Counted from the first letter of the stretch, positions 8,292 to 17,460 are shown. The stretch: DNA of 50,872 nt from Lachnospira sp. UBA2821 (GCA_002351535.1 DEGR01000068.1:1-50872), one strand, 5' to 3'. Made by a program: numbers and translations. The notes: generated by a model from the letters alone, not told the origin.

Positions 8292-9722
8292 ATGGGTAAA
8301 GAGTACGAGACAGTCATAGGTCTGGAGGTTCATGTAGAACTTGCAACTAAGACTAAGATTTTCTGCGGTTGTTCAACGGCTTTTGGTGCTGAACCAAATG
8401 CCCATACTTGTCCGGTATGTACAGGTATGCCGGGAAGCCTTCCTGTTCTTAATAAGCAGGTTGTTGAGTATGCAATGGCAGTGGGACTTGCTACTAACTG
8501 CGATATAACAAAATACAGTAAATTCGACCGTAAGAATTATTTTTATCCTGATAATCCTCAGAATTATCAGATATCACAGCTTTATCTTCCAATATGCCGT
8601 AATGGTTATGTTGAGATTAAAGGTGATGACGGGATGAAGAAAGTGGGAATTCACGAGATTCATATGGAAGAAGATGCCGGAAAGCTTATTCACAGTGAAT
8701 GGGATGACTGCTCAATGGTAGATTACAACCGTTCAGGTGTTCCTCTTATTGAGATTGTGTCAGAACCTGATATGCGTTCTGCTGAAGAAGTTATTGCATA
8801 TCTTGAGAAATTACGAATGACAATCCAGTATCTCGGGGCTTCAGATTGCAAGCTTAACGAAGGTTCTATGAGAGCAGATGTTAACCTCTCTGTTCGTGAA
8901 AAAGGCGCCAAAGAATTTGGAACAAGAACAGAGATGAAGAACTTAAATTCATTTAAGGCAATATCAAGGGCTATTGAGAATGAGAGACAGCGACAGATTG
9001 ACCTTATTGAAGATGGTGAGAAGGTAATGCAGGAAACACGAAGATGGGATGATACTAAAGAATATTCTTATCCTATGCGTTCTAAAGAGGATGCACAGGA
9101 TTACAGATATTTCCCTGAACCGGATCTTGTTCCTATAGTAATAGATGATGAGTGGATTGAGCGTATAAAAGCTGCACAGCCTGAATTCAGAGAAGCAAAG
9201 ATGGAGAGATATACTAAGGAGATGGGAATTCCTGAGTATGATGCAGATATTATTACATCTGCTAAGAGTCTTGCAGACATTTTCGAGGAGACAGTTGCAC
9301 TCGGAGCAAATGCAAAGAAGGTAAGCAATTATCTTATGGGAGAGACTATGAGACTTCTGAAAGAACATAACATGGACGCGGAAGACATCAGATTCTCACC
9401 TGTTAATCTTGCAAAGCTTCTTAAACTTATAGATGACAATGCAATTAACAGCAGTGTTGCAAAAGAAGTATTTGAGAAAATATTTACTGACGATATAGAC
9501 CCTGAAAAATATGTCGAAGAGAATGGACTTAAGATGGATAACGATGAAGATGGTCTTCGTAAAATCATTGAGGAAGTGGTTGCCAATAATCCTCAGTCGG
9601 TTGAAGATTATCACAACGGTAAGGAGAAAGCTATTGGGTTCCTTGTTGGTCAGACTATGAAGGCTACACAGGGAAAAGCAAATCCTGGAATTATTAATAA
9701 AATTCTTAAGGAGTTATTATAA
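8292..9722 (+). CDS. gatB: Asp/Glu-tRNA amidotransferase subunit B
   Basis: Kinase/transamidase subunit (476 aa) that phosphorylates the misacylated Asp or Glu on tRNA and then amidates it. The sequence has the family start (YETVIGLEVHVEL), the cysteine pairs of the zinc-binding segment (CGCS and CPVC), the GSMRADVNLSV motif and a C-terminal YqeY-like helical tail ending NPGIINKILKELL. Its last codons contain AAGGAG, the likely ribosome binding site of the next gene, and its stop overlaps that gene's presumed start. Confidence 0.96.
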   Translation: MGKEYETVIGLEVHVELATKTKIFCGCSTAFGAEPNAHTCPVCTGMPGSLPVLNKQVVEYAMAVGLATNCDITKYSKFDRKNYFYPDNPQNYQISQLYLPICRNGYVEIKGDDGMKKVGIHEIHMEEDAGKLIHSEWDDCSMVDYNRSGVPLIEIVSEPDMRSAEEVIAYLEKLRMTIQYLGASDCKLNEGSMRADVNLSVREKGAKEFGTRTEMKNLNSFKAISRAIENERQRQIDLIEDGEKVMQETRRWDDTKEYSYPMRSKEDAQDYRYFPEPDLVPIVIDDEWIERIKAAQPEFREAKMERYTKEMGIPEYDADIITSAKSLADIFEETVALGANAKKVSNYLMGETMRLLKEHNMDAEDIRFSPVNLAKLLKLIDDNAINSSVAKEVFEKIFTDDIDPEKYVEENGLKMDNDEDGLRKIIEEVVANNPQSVEDYHNGKEKAIGFLVGQTMKATQGKANPGIINKILKELL

Positions 9723-10468
9723 TAGATATATTCGTAAAGCGTATTAATGAACTGGCTGATAAATGTTATAGAAACAGTCAGTTCATTTTTACAGATTTTT
9801 TAAATCCATCAGAAGTCAGTATTGTATTAGAAATGTCCAAAAATTTTTCATATGTTGATTATAGTCTGTATGGCGGTGCGGAAATGTGTGAGAGACAGAT
9901 GTTGAAATTCGGCTCGGAGGAAATGTTCGGGTATGATGAAGAATTTCCGATAAGTTGTGTTATCATAGAGCCGCTTCTTAAGAAGTTTGCAGAGAAGCTG
10001 GGACATAGGGATTACCTCGGCGCTATAATGAATCTCGGAATAGAGAGAAGTGTTATAGGAGATATATTTGTAAAGGATACCACCGCATATGTATTCTGTG
10101 TAGACAGGATTGCACAGTACATAGCAGATAATCTTGACAAGATTCGACATACGAATGTAAAATGCACTATAGAAAAAGGAAATATAGAAGCTGTTGCTCC
10201 TGAAAAGAAAGCTGTAAGTGTTGTTGTCAGCTCAGAGAGGATTGATGCAGTGGTTGCAAAATTATATAACATGTCAAGAAGTCAGAGTATAGAACATTTC
10301 AGAGAGAAAAAAGTGATGGTTAACGGACGTGTTATGGAGAATAACAGTTATTCCATGAAACCTGCTGATGTCATATCAGTGCGGGGATATGGTAAGTTTA
10401 TATTTACAGGTGTAGAGAATGAAACGAAAAAAGGCAGATTGAAAGTACAGCTTATGCAGTATGTGTAA
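9722..10468 (+). CDS. YlmH-type RNA-binding protein (S4 domain), probable AUA start
   Basis: An S4-domain protein of the YlmH family, linked in other Firmicutes to ribosome rescue/cell division. The C-terminal S4 fold is seen in RIDAVVAKLYNMSRSQ and FREKKVMVNGRV. The first ATG (9833) has no ribosome binding site and would lack the N-terminus. Reading upstream in the same frame gives DIFVKRINELADKC and FIFTDFLNP, a typical YlmH N-terminus. The frame has no ATG, GTG or TTG there. AAGGAG (9708-9713) points to ATA at 9722 (or ATA 9719, ATT 9716), overlapping the gatB stop. Full length would be 248 aa, near the family norm. The unusual start could also be a recent point mutation or an error. Confidence 0.82.
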   Translation: MDIFVKRINELADKCYRNSQFIFTDFLNPSEVSIVLEMSKNFSYVDYSLYGGAEMCERQMLKFGSEEMFGYDEEFPISCVIIEPLLKKFAEKLGHRDYLGAIMNLGIERSVIGDIFVKDTTAYVFCVDRIAQYIADNLDKIRHTNVKCTIEKGNIEAVAPEKKAVSVVVSSERIDAVVAKLYNMSRSQSIEHFREKKVMVNGRVMENNSYSMKPADVISVRGYGKFIFTGVENETKKGRLKVQLMQYV

Positions 10469-10497
10469 GTAGTCATTTTTACGGAATGGAGGAGTTT

Positions 10498-10890
10498 ATG
10501 AAAAGAGTAATTACTTATGGTACATTTGACTTGTTACATTATGGCCATATTAACCTTTTAAGAAGAGCAAAGGCACTTGGTGATTATCTTGTTGTTGTAC
10601 TATCAACGGACGAATTCAATTGGAAAGAAAAAAATAAAAAATGCTATTTTTCATATGAAGAGCGTAAGATGTTACTTGAAGCAATAAGATATGTGGACCT
10701 TGTGATTCCCGAGGAGAACTGGGAACAGAAGAGAAGTGATATTCATGAATATCATATAGATACGTTTGTTATGGGCGATGACTGGGTAGGAAAATTCGAT
10801 TTTCTTGAAGAAGAGGGATGTAACGTGGTGTATCTTCCGCGTACGCCTGAGATATCGACAACTCAGATAAAAAAGGATTTGAATAGGTAG
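10498..10890 (+). CDS. tagD: glycerol-3-phosphate cytidylyltransferase-type enzyme
   Basis: Nucleotidyltransferase of 130 aa, the usual size for TagD. It has the GTFDLLHYGH signature with H14 and H17 and a C-terminal ISTTQIK motif. Family members make CDP-glycerol from CTP and glycerol-3-phosphate for teichoic acid or other glycerol-phosphate polymers. I start at ATG 10498, 6 bases after GGAGG; the ATG four codons earlier overlaps the site. No other teichoic acid genes are nearby, so a related cytidylyl transfer cannot be excluded. Confidence 0.85.
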   Translation: MKRVITYGTFDLLHYGHINLLRRAKALGDYLVVVLSTDEFNWKEKNKKCYFSYEERKMLLEAIRYVDLVIPEENWEQKRSDIHEYHIDTFVMGDDWVGKFDFLEEEGCNVVYLPRTPEISTTQIKKDLNR

Positions 10891-10912
10891 ATTAATAGAA
10901 ATGGGGATTAGT

Positions 10913-11545
10913 ATGCTGAAAGAAGTTATTGAATCAATGGACAATGCAAAAATTGCAGAAATTATAGATGAGCAGAACGAAGCTGTAGAAAAGCTTAATG
11001 TTGTTGTAGAGCAGCAGAAAGAAGCTATTGACACTCTGACTAATGCACTTGACACTCAGAGAAAAGCTATTGATGCGCAGCAATCGGTGCTTACAGAGCT
11101 TAAGAATGAAATGGAAGTTAAATCACAGATTATTATAAAGAAGGACGGCATAATTGCGGATAAAGAAAATGCTGTGTCTGAGAAAATAAGAGAAATAGAA
11201 AGACTTAACAGAAATATTGATATTCTGAATGAAAGAATTGAAGAACTTGAAAAGAAGATTGATGATACAAAAGGCATGGCAGATGATGTTAATGCACAGA
11301 TTAATTATCATAAAGAGGTAAATGAAAAACAAAGAGCCGCACTTGATGAGCAGACTGAAACTATAAGAAGACAGGATATGGAGATTCAGAAGCTTAACAG
11401 CAGCGTGCGCAATCAGGGACTTACGATTAGCGAACTGACTCTTGAAAGAGAAGTATTTAAGATGAAGGGAAAAGGTAAGCTGGTGGCTGAGATTGCAGCG
11501 GGGCTTATGATTGATGAGAGTAAAGTGATTCAGATATTAAGCTAA
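10913..11545 (+). CDS. coiled-coil protein, unknown function
   Basis: A 210-aa protein that is almost entirely predicted coiled coil (repeated heptads such as QNEAVEKLNVVVEQQKEA and IDILNERIEELEKKI) with no Cys, no signal peptide and no membrane segment. It ends in a compact non-coil tail (GKGKLVAEIAAGLMIDESKV) that resembles a small helical docking or HTH-like unit. The start at 10913 follows GGGG by 7 bases. It sits between tagD and the MATE gene with short gaps, so it is probably co-transcribed. I do not recognise a family. Confidence 0.75.
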   Translation: MLKEVIESMDNAKIAEIIDEQNEAVEKLNVVVEQQKEAIDTLTNALDTQRKAIDAQQSVLTELKNEMEVKSQIIIKKDGIIADKENAVSEKIREIERLNRNIDILNERIEELEKKIDDTKGMADDVNAQINYHKEVNEKQRAALDEQTETIRRQDMEIQKLNSSVRNQGLTISELTLEREVFKMKGKGKLVAEIAAGLMIDESKVIQILS

Positions 11546-11597
11546 GTTTGGTTTACATAGTTATTATAAAGAAAGTAGTTTAGAAATGGAGTTAGAG

Positions 11598-12962
11598 ATG
11601 GAAGATAAGACAACTAAAATATTCAGAGATGCTCCAATTCCGAAAGCAGTATTATTAAATGCAATACCATCAATTATCAGTATGATTATGGTACTTGTGT
11701 ACAATCTTGCAGATACATTTTTTATCGGACAGACAAAGAATCCGCTTATGGTAGCGGCTGTCTCGGTGGCAACACCGGCATTTCTGTTATTTATGGCAAT
11801 CGGAATGCTTTTTGGAATTGGTGGGACATCTCTTATATCAAGAATGCTTGGAGAGGGAAGAAAAGATGTTGCCAAAAAAGCATCATCATTCTGCTTCTGG
11901 ACAGGTCTTGGCATTGGAATTATTTCGATGATTCTTATGATTATATTCAGCAGACAGGTGTGCATGGCAATTGGTGCAAGTGAAAATACTATAGGCTATG
12001 CATCAACATATCTAAGAATTGTGGCTGTTGGTATACCATTTCTTATTATCAGTAATGCTTTTAGTAATATTATACGTTCGGAGGGTCAGGCTAATATTGC
12101 AATGGCAGGAATGATTATAGGTAACCTTATAAATATAATATTAGATCCCGTTATGATATTGGGACTTAATTGGAATGTAACCGGAGCAGCAGTTGCAACG
12201 GTTCTTGGAAATGTATTCTCAGCAGTATTTTACATTGCGCATATATGTTCTAAGAAATCCCTGCTTTCTGTTAAAATAAAAGATTACACTATTGATTCTA
12301 AGATATGGAAAGGTGTATTTGCAATAGGTGTTCCTGCATCTTTGAACAGTATTCTTATGAGTGTGTCTAATATATTTATTAATACATGTATGAAAGAGCA
12401 TGGAGATATTCCGGTAGCAGGTCTTGGAGTTGCCATGAAAGTTAACATGATTGCAGTAATGCTTCTGATTGGAGTTGGGGTTGGAATTCAGCCGCTTCTC
12501 GGATATTGTTATGGAGCAAATAACAGGAAAAGATATTTAGGAGTGCTTAAGTTTTCGGTCGGATTTGCATTGTGTTTAAGTTTTGTTATGTCGGCAATAT
12601 GTTATCTCGGTGCGGCACCACTTGCAAAAGCATTTCTGGATGATAAAGAGGCATTTGATTATGCATTTGCATTTTCAAGAATATATATATTATCCGGACC
12701 TGTTCTCGGATTGCTGTTCGTATTCATGAATGCGATACAGTCTATGGGGGCAGCATTTCCGTCACTTATATTGTCTATAAGCCGTCAGGGAATAATATAT
12801 CTGCCAATACTTTTCACTATTAAGATGGTAAGTGATACACCTACACATCTTGCAATAACGCAGCCGGCAACAGATTATATTGCGACGATACTTGCAATAG
12901 TGCTGTTTATAATAGCATACAGGAAATATTTCGGTAAAAAGGATAAAGAGCAGACAGTCTGA
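11598..12962 (+). CDS. MATE-family multidrug/solute efflux transporter
   Basis: Integral membrane protein of 454 aa with about 12 hydrophobic segments in two homologous halves. The halves begin PKAVLLNAIPSIISMIM and FAIGVPASLNSILMSVSN. The MATE family exports cationic compounds or metabolites using Na+ or H+ gradients; the substrate cannot be read from sequence. GGAG 7 bases upstream of ATG 11598 sets the start. A strong hairpin follows the stop, so this gene ends its transcription unit. Confidence 0.9.
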   Translation: MEDKTTKIFRDAPIPKAVLLNAIPSIISMIMVLVYNLADTFFIGQTKNPLMVAAVSVATPAFLLFMAIGMLFGIGGTSLISRMLGEGRKDVAKKASSFCFWTGLGIGIISMILMIIFSRQVCMAIGASENTIGYASTYLRIVAVGIPFLIISNAFSNIIRSEGQANIAMAGMIIGNLINIILDPVMILGLNWNVTGAAVATVLGNVFSAVFYIAHICSKKSLLSVKIKDYTIDSKIWKGVFAIGVPASLNSILMSVSNIFINTCMKEHGDIPVAGLGVAMKVNMIAVMLLIGVGVGIQPLLGYCYGANNRKRYLGVLKFSVGFALCLSFVMSAICYLGAAPLAKAFLDDKEAFDYAFAFSRIYILSGPVLGLLFVFMNAIQSMGAAFPSLILSISRQGIIYLPILFTIKMVSDTPTHLAITQPATDYIATILAIVLFIIAYRKYFGKKDKEQTV

Positions 12963-12965
12963 TAA

Positions 12966-13027
12966 AAAAGTCATCTTAATGTGTGTATGCTTATATAGCA
13001 GGAAACAGATACATTAAGGTGACTTTT
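12966..13027. terminator. long hairpin terminator after the MATE gene
   Basis: AAAAGTCATCTTAATGT (12966-12982) pairs with ACATTAAGGTGACTTTT (13011-13027) over 17 positions with one G-T pair. The A- and T-rich ends make it usable in either direction. Confidence 0.75.
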
Positions 13028-13040
13028 GTCATATCATATA

Positions 13041-13054
13041 GTGAAAATTTTCAC
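13041..13054. promoter_or_regulatory. palindrome upstream of the ABC exporter operon
   Basis: GTGAAAATTTTCAC is a perfect 14-bp palindrome located 75 bases before the ATP-binding gene. A loose -35/-10 pair (TTCAAA and TAATAT, spacing 17) can be placed just after it. It may be an operator for the exporter operon; the regulator is unknown. Confidence 0.4.
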
Positions 13055-13128
13055 TTCAAAAATAATGGTTGATAAATTAATATAGAAACTGTTAAGAGTC
13101 AGACAAAATTTAGGAAAAGAGGAGAAAA

Positions 13129-14091
13129 ATGAATAATACATCAGTGATTAAAGTAGACAACCTTGTTAAGAGATACAAAGAACTTGTGGCCCTTGACCAT
13201 TTTCATCTTGATATAAGAGAGGGCGAGGTATTTGGACTTCTTGGACCGAACGGTTCAGGAAAATCTACAACCATAAGCTGTATATTGGGGCTTTTGAAGT
13301 ATGACAAAGGAACAATTGAAGTGTTTGGAGAGGAAATGAAACCTTCAAGTTATGAGCTGAAGAGAAAGATAGGTGTTGTGCCACAGAATGTTGCAGTATT
13401 TGATGAGCTTACTGTATATGAAAACATCGATTATTTCTGTGGATTGTACATAAATGATAAAAATACAAGAAAGCAGTACGTTGAAGATGCACTTAAGTTT
13501 GTTGAACTTGAGGATTTTAGAAAATTTTATCCAAAGAAATTGTCAGGAGGCCTCTTGAGAAGGCTTAATATAGCATGTGGAATAGCGCACAAACCTAAGC
13601 TTATATTTATGGACGAGCCGACTGTTGCCGTTGACCCACAGAGCAGAAATAAGATTCTCGAGGGAATTCAGGAGCTTAACAGAGCCGGAGCAACTATTGT
13701 ATATACATCCCACTATATGGAAGAGGTTGAGAAGATATGTACAAGAATAGCTATTATGGATACAGGTAAAAATCTTGCCATAGGAACTACTGAGGAATTG
13801 AAAGCGATGATTAAAACAGGAGAGACTATACAGGTTGAAATATTAGATTTTGATGAAAAAATCCTTGAAGGAATCCTTGAAGGCATAAGAAAATTATCCA
13901 ACGTATATAAAGCTGAATATGATGACAGACATCTTATAGTACAATATACAAAGGGACAGAGAAATCTTGTCACACTTTTAGACTTTCTTAAGGAAAATGA
14001 GGTTGCATTTGGCAGAGTGTATTCAGAACTTCCAACTCTTAATGACGTATTCCTTGAGATAACGGGTAAAGAACTTCGGGATAAGAATTAA
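13129..14091 (+). CDS. ABC-2 type transporter ATP-binding protein
   Basis: ATPase of 320 aa with Walker A GPNGSGKST, Q-loop VVPQN, signature LSGGLLRR, Walker B LIFMDEPT and switch His in TSHYMEE. The C-terminal 90 residues form the accessory domain typical of DrrA/CcmA-like exporters. It should energise the two membrane proteins encoded directly downstream (gap 13 bases). Such exporters move antibiotics, lipids or peptides out of the cell; the cargo is not evident. Confidence 0.93.
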   Translation: MNNTSVIKVDNLVKRYKELVALDHFHLDIREGEVFGLLGPNGSGKSTTISCILGLLKYDKGTIEVFGEEMKPSSYELKRKIGVVPQNVAVFDELTVYENIDYFCGLYINDKNTRKQYVEDALKFVELEDFRKFYPKKLSGGLLRRLNIACGIAHKPKLIFMDEPTVAVDPQSRNKILEGIQELNRAGATIVYTSHYMEEVEKICTRIAIMDTGKNLAIGTTEELKAMIKTGETIQVEILDFDEKILEGILEGIRKLSNVYKAEYDDRHLIVQYTKGQRNLVTLLDFLKENEVAFGRVYSELPTLNDVFLEITGKELRDKN

Positions 14092-14104
14092 GGAGGAAAT
14101 AGCT

Positions 14105-15238
14105 ATGTTATGGAATTTATACAGATATAGATTAAAGCGTCTTGTCGTTAACCGTACACTCATATTCTGGGCAGCAATATTTCCTATAATTCTTGGAACA
14201 TTTTTTGGTCTTTGTTTTTCTAATATCTCTGAGAAAACAGAAGGCATGGAATCAATGAAGATTGCGGTAGTGGATGATGGCAGTAATGAATATAGTGAGT
14301 CTGTGAAAAGTTTTTTTAAAACGATGGAAGAACAGGGATATGTTGATATTGTTACAGAGGATAAAAGTGTAGCAGAAAAGAAACTTATTAAGAACAGGAT
14401 AAAGGGTATAATACACATTTCTGATAAAATATCTCTTGAAATTAACGAAAATGGTATGTATCAGACTATTCTGAAATCTGTTATTGAATCGTTTGTACAG
14501 GGACAGGATGTTATTATGGATACTGTCAGAAGGCATCCTGATAAAATGAACGAAGTTGTAAAAGCACTGTATTCAGAGACTGATTATAATAAAGAAAAAT
14601 CAATTGCAAAAGGGAATATGGACCCGTTTTCTAATTACTATTTTGCACTTTTTGCAATGACATGCCTGTTCGGGGCAACATTTGGAATGACTAATACGAT
14701 GGAAATACAGGCAAATCAGACGGATGTTGCAATCAGAAGAAATGTTTCCCCAACAAGAAAAATGACTGCTGTATTTACGGATTTTCTTGCAGCAATGACA
14801 GTTCAGATGGTTGTATTTGTTGTAGTATTTTTCTATATGAATATTGTTATGGGAATTGAGTTTGGCGATAATTACGGTTATATAATGCTTGCAGGGCTTG
14901 TAGGTAATATGACAGGAATATCATACGGATATTTTATAGGCGTGCTTGTTAAGGCAGGAGAGAATATTAAGAACGGAATAGTGTCAGCAACTGTATTATT
15001 CATGTGTTTTATGTCAGGACTTATGATAGGTGACATGAAGAAGTTAGTAGAGGCGAATGTGCCAATTATTAACAGGATAAATCCGGCAGCACTTATATCA
15101 GATGCTTTTTATTCTATCTGTGTAGTTGATGGAATGTCTACATATGTGAGGGCTATAGTTACGTTGCTTATATTAACAGTTATTTTTGGAACAATATCAG
15201 TTGTTATGTTGAGGAGGGAAAAGTATGCAGACATTTAA
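14105..15238 (+). CDS. ABC-2 type permease, subunit 1
   Basis: A 377-aa membrane protein with one N-terminal membrane helix (TLIFWAAIFPIILGTFFG), a large extracytoplasmic domain (about residues 45-165) and five or so helices in the C-terminal half. It has the ABC2_membrane_3 layout and partners with the upstream ATPase. GGAGG precedes the start. Its last 14 bases overlap the start of the second permease, so the two are translationally coupled. Confidence 0.88.
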   Translation: MLWNLYRYRLKRLVVNRTLIFWAAIFPIILGTFFGLCFSNISEKTEGMESMKIAVVDDGSNEYSESVKSFFKTMEEQGYVDIVTEDKSVAEKKLIKNRIKGIIHISDKISLEINENGMYQTILKSVIESFVQGQDVIMDTVRRHPDKMNEVVKALYSETDYNKEKSIAKGNMDPFSNYYFALFAMTCLFGATFGMTNTMEIQANQTDVAIRRNVSPTRKMTAVFTDFLAAMTVQMVVFVVVFFYMNIVMGIEFGDNYGYIMLAGLVGNMTGISYGYFIGVLVKAGENIKNGIVSATVLFMCFMSGLMIGDMKKLVEANVPIINRINPAALISDAFYSICVVDGMSTYVRAIVTLLILTVIFGTISVVMLRREKYADI

Positions 15239-16397
15239 ATGCTTTATGCTTATATTAAAGAAGAATAAGGGGAGTCTGCTCTTATATCTTGGGATATTTT
15301 CAGTTCTTCTTATTATTATGAGCAGTTCTAATAAAAATACCAAAACTCAGATGTACAAAGATGAAAAAATTGAATTTACGGTTATTGACAGAGATAATAG
15401 CAGGTTATCTTCAGCTATAACAAAATATCTTAGTGAAAATAATAAGTTTGTTAAGGAAGAAGATGATAAAACTAAATTGCAGCAGGAAATGTATTATAGA
15501 AATATATACTATGCACTGATTATTCCAGAAGGTTTTGAGGATGCCATTAAGTCGGGGGATGAGAGTGGCAATATTAAGCTTACTAACTATAAAGTTAAAG
15601 ATTCTTCTATGGGATATTATATGGACTTGAAAGTAAATGCGTATATGAAAACGCTTAAAGGTTATATGGCAGGTGGATGCAATATTGAGGAAGCAATAAA
15701 GAATACCGGGAATACTATGGATAAATCTATCACAGTAAAGATGAAAAAAGAGGATAACAAAGTTACATATAGTGATGACTATTATTATTACAGAGTTTTA
15801 CCATATATATTGATGGCTTTAATTATCAGTGCTATAGGACCGGTATATATTGCATTTGGAAGGGATGGAATAAGGCAGAGGATATCAGCATCCTCCCTTA
15901 CTTTAAAAAGTCAGAATCTGCAATTTGTACTTGGGGCTTCGGCGGTTTCGTTTGTTATGCTTGTGATGTTTAATATACTTCCGCTAATTTTATATGGAAG
16001 CGATATGACGGTGATTAAACTTATTCTTTATGTTGCAAATACATTATGCTTTATTCTTATAGCTGTTGCGATTACTATTATGTTTGGAAATATAGCTTCG
16101 TCTGATGCAATACTTGCAAGTATGATAAATGTAGTTGCACTTGGTACATCATTTCTTGGAGGAGTGTTTGTCCCTGTAGAAATATTTGGAAAAAACATGA
16201 GAATGGTTGCGAAGTTTATGCCTACATATTGGTATATTTATGCTGTTGATGATATAGTGAAGGTTAAAGAATTTACTTTTGAGGCTCTTGGGAAAATTTT
16301 ACAGGGAATGGGAATGCAGCTTATGTTTGCATTGGCGTTCATGAGCATTGCAGCAGCAATTGTCAGGAGAAGAAGATATAATGGGGCAGATACTTGA
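15225..16397 (+). CDS. ABC-2 type permease, subunit 2
   Basis: A 390-aa paralogue of the preceding permease with the same plan: N-terminal helix (LLLYLGIFSVLLIIMSS), external domain, then a cluster of five or six helices. Together with its partner it probably forms a heterodimeric exporter core. GAGGAGG lies about 8 bases before the ATG. Its 3' end overlaps a short reading frame that looks like the start of a sensor kinase. Confidence 0.88.
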   Translation: MQTFKCFMLILKKNKGSLLLYLGIFSVLLIIMSSSNKNTKTQMYKDEKIEFTVIDRDNSRLSSAITKYLSENNKFVKEEDDKTKLQQEMYYRNIYYALIIPEGFEDAIKSGDESGNIKLTNYKVKDSSMGYYMDLKVNAYMKTLKGYMAGGCNIEEAIKNTGNTMDKSITVKMKKEDNKVTYSDDYYYYRVLPYILMALIISAIGPVYIAFGRDGIRQRISASSLTLKSQNLQFVLGASAVSFVMLVMFNILPLILYGSDMTVIKLILYVANTLCFILIAVAITIMFGNIASSDAILASMINVVALGTSFLGGVFVPVEIFGKNMRMVAKFMPTYWYIYAVDDIVKVKEFTFEALGKILQGMGMQLMFALAFMSIAAAIVRRRRYNGADT

Positions 16398-16626
16398 TAA
16401 GATTTTAATCATCATTGCATGTAGTTATATATGTATGTACAATGATGTGAGTGCGGCTGAAATATGTGCCGTACTTATAGCTATAATATATACATGTATC
16501 AATAAGGTGTTTGACAAAAGAGCTGTTAAAGCAGCTCTTAATGTCTTATTTTTTACACCATCTTCCACTTGCACCACACGGAAGCACAAGTCCGTTAGAA
16601 GATACAGGAAGTCCGATTTCTTCTGA
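16381..16626 (+). pseudogene. truncated N-terminus of a probable membrane sensor kinase
   Basis: The frame opens at ATG 16381 inside the last codons of the permease gene, the usual coupled arrangement. It encodes a short amphipathic start followed by two hydrophobic stretches (ILIIIACSYICMY and AAEICAVLIAIIYTCI). This resembles the first membrane segments of small histidine kinases that often follow such exporter genes. After about residue 45 the frame runs into a terminator hairpin and then through the antisense of the next gene, so the remainder is not a real protein. Family assignment is inference from position and hydropathy only. Confidence 0.45.
16518..16554. terminator. terminator between exporter operon and methyltransferase gene
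   Basis: AAGAGCTG (16518-16525) pairs with CAGCTCTT (16532-16539) around a 6-base loop, followed by a T-rich run at 16546-16554. On the other strand the hairpin is followed by TTTT, so it probably serves both converging genes. Confidence 0.75.
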
Positions 16627-17409
16627 CATAACAGTTCCGCTATACTTTGAGTTAATCTCTGTTTCCAGCATATATGTAAGAACTGAAGGTGCAAGTCCTG
16701 TTGTGTATGAATTAATAAGAAAAAATACAGGGTCATCTGAAAGTATTTCTGAACATAACTTTATAAAGTGGTGTATAGAATCTTCGATTTTCCATATCTC
16801 GCCCTTTGGTCCTCTTCCGTATGAAGGAGGGTCCATAATTATACCGTCATAAGTATTTCCACGTCTTATTTCACGTTCAACAAATTTTACGCAATCATCT
16901 ACAAGCCATCTGATAGGTCTGTCCGATAAACCGGATGAAGCTGCATTTTCTTTTGCCCATCCGACCATTCCTTTGGACGCATCAACATGTGTTACATGAG
17001 CACCTGCGGCTGCGGCTGCAAGTGTAGCACCTCCTGTGTATGCAAACAGGTTAAGAACTTTGACGGGTCTTCCGGCTTTTTTAATCTTATCTGAGAACCA
17101 GTCCCAGTTAACAGCCTGTTCAGGAAATAATCCTGTATGTTTAAAGTTAAAAGGTTTCAGATTAAATGTTAACGACCTGTAGTTAATTGACCACTGCTCC
17201 GGTAAATCAAAAAACTCCCATTCACCACCACCCTTTTTGCTTCTATGGTAGTGAGCATTCATTTTTTTCCAGCCTTTAAGTTTCTTTGGTGTATCCCATA
17301 TAACCTGTGGGTCAGGTCTGACGAGAATGTAATCACCCCAACGTTCGAGTTTTTCGCCATTAGAACAATCAAGTACTTCATAGTCTTTCCAGTTATCTGC
17401 AATCCACAT
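16546..17409 (-). CDS. class I SAM-dependent RNA methyltransferase (RlmI/RlmK-like)
   Basis: A 287-aa Rossmann-fold methyltransferase. SAM-binding motif I is VLNLFAYTGGATLAAAAAG, motif II VDASKGMVGWAKENA and the catalytic-loop motif IV MDPPSYGRG. These match the catalytic half of large-subunit rRNA cytosine methyltransferases (RlmI, RlmL/K family). It lacks the PUA domain of RlmI, and its N-terminal 90 residues are a short substrate-binding region. The base modified cannot be stated. It is a single gene converging on the exporter operon. Confidence 0.85.
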   Translation of the reverse strand: MWIADNWKDYEVLDCSNGEKLERWGDYILVRPDPQVIWDTPKKLKGWKKMNAHYHRSKKGGGEWEFFDLPEQWSINYRSLTFNLKPFNFKHTGLFPEQAVNWDWFSDKIKKAGRPVKVLNLFAYTGGATLAAAAAGAHVTHVDASKGMVGWAKENAASSGLSDRPIRWLVDDCVKFVEREIRRGNTYDGIIMDPPSYGRGPKGEIWKIEDSIHHFIKLCSEILSDDPVFFLINSYTTGLAPSVLTYMLETEINSKYSGTVMSEEIGLPVSSNGLVLPCGASGRWCKK

Positions 17410-17430
17410 ATATAAACTCCGTTTCTTCTA

Positions 17431-17460
17431 TATTATTATAGTAAATATTATTATAGTAAA
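17431..17460. repeat. perfect 15-bp tandem duplication
   Basis: TATTATTATAGTAAA occurs twice back to back just upstream of the leftward methyltransferase gene. On the minus strand each copy contains TATAAT, so the duplication doubles a possible -10 box. The rest of 17410-17654 is very AT-rich with no gene. Confidence 0.8.

Noticed and set aside
8964..9368. 134-aa antisense frame inside gatB
   Set aside because: Shadow of a conserved gene with no ribosome binding site or homology pattern.
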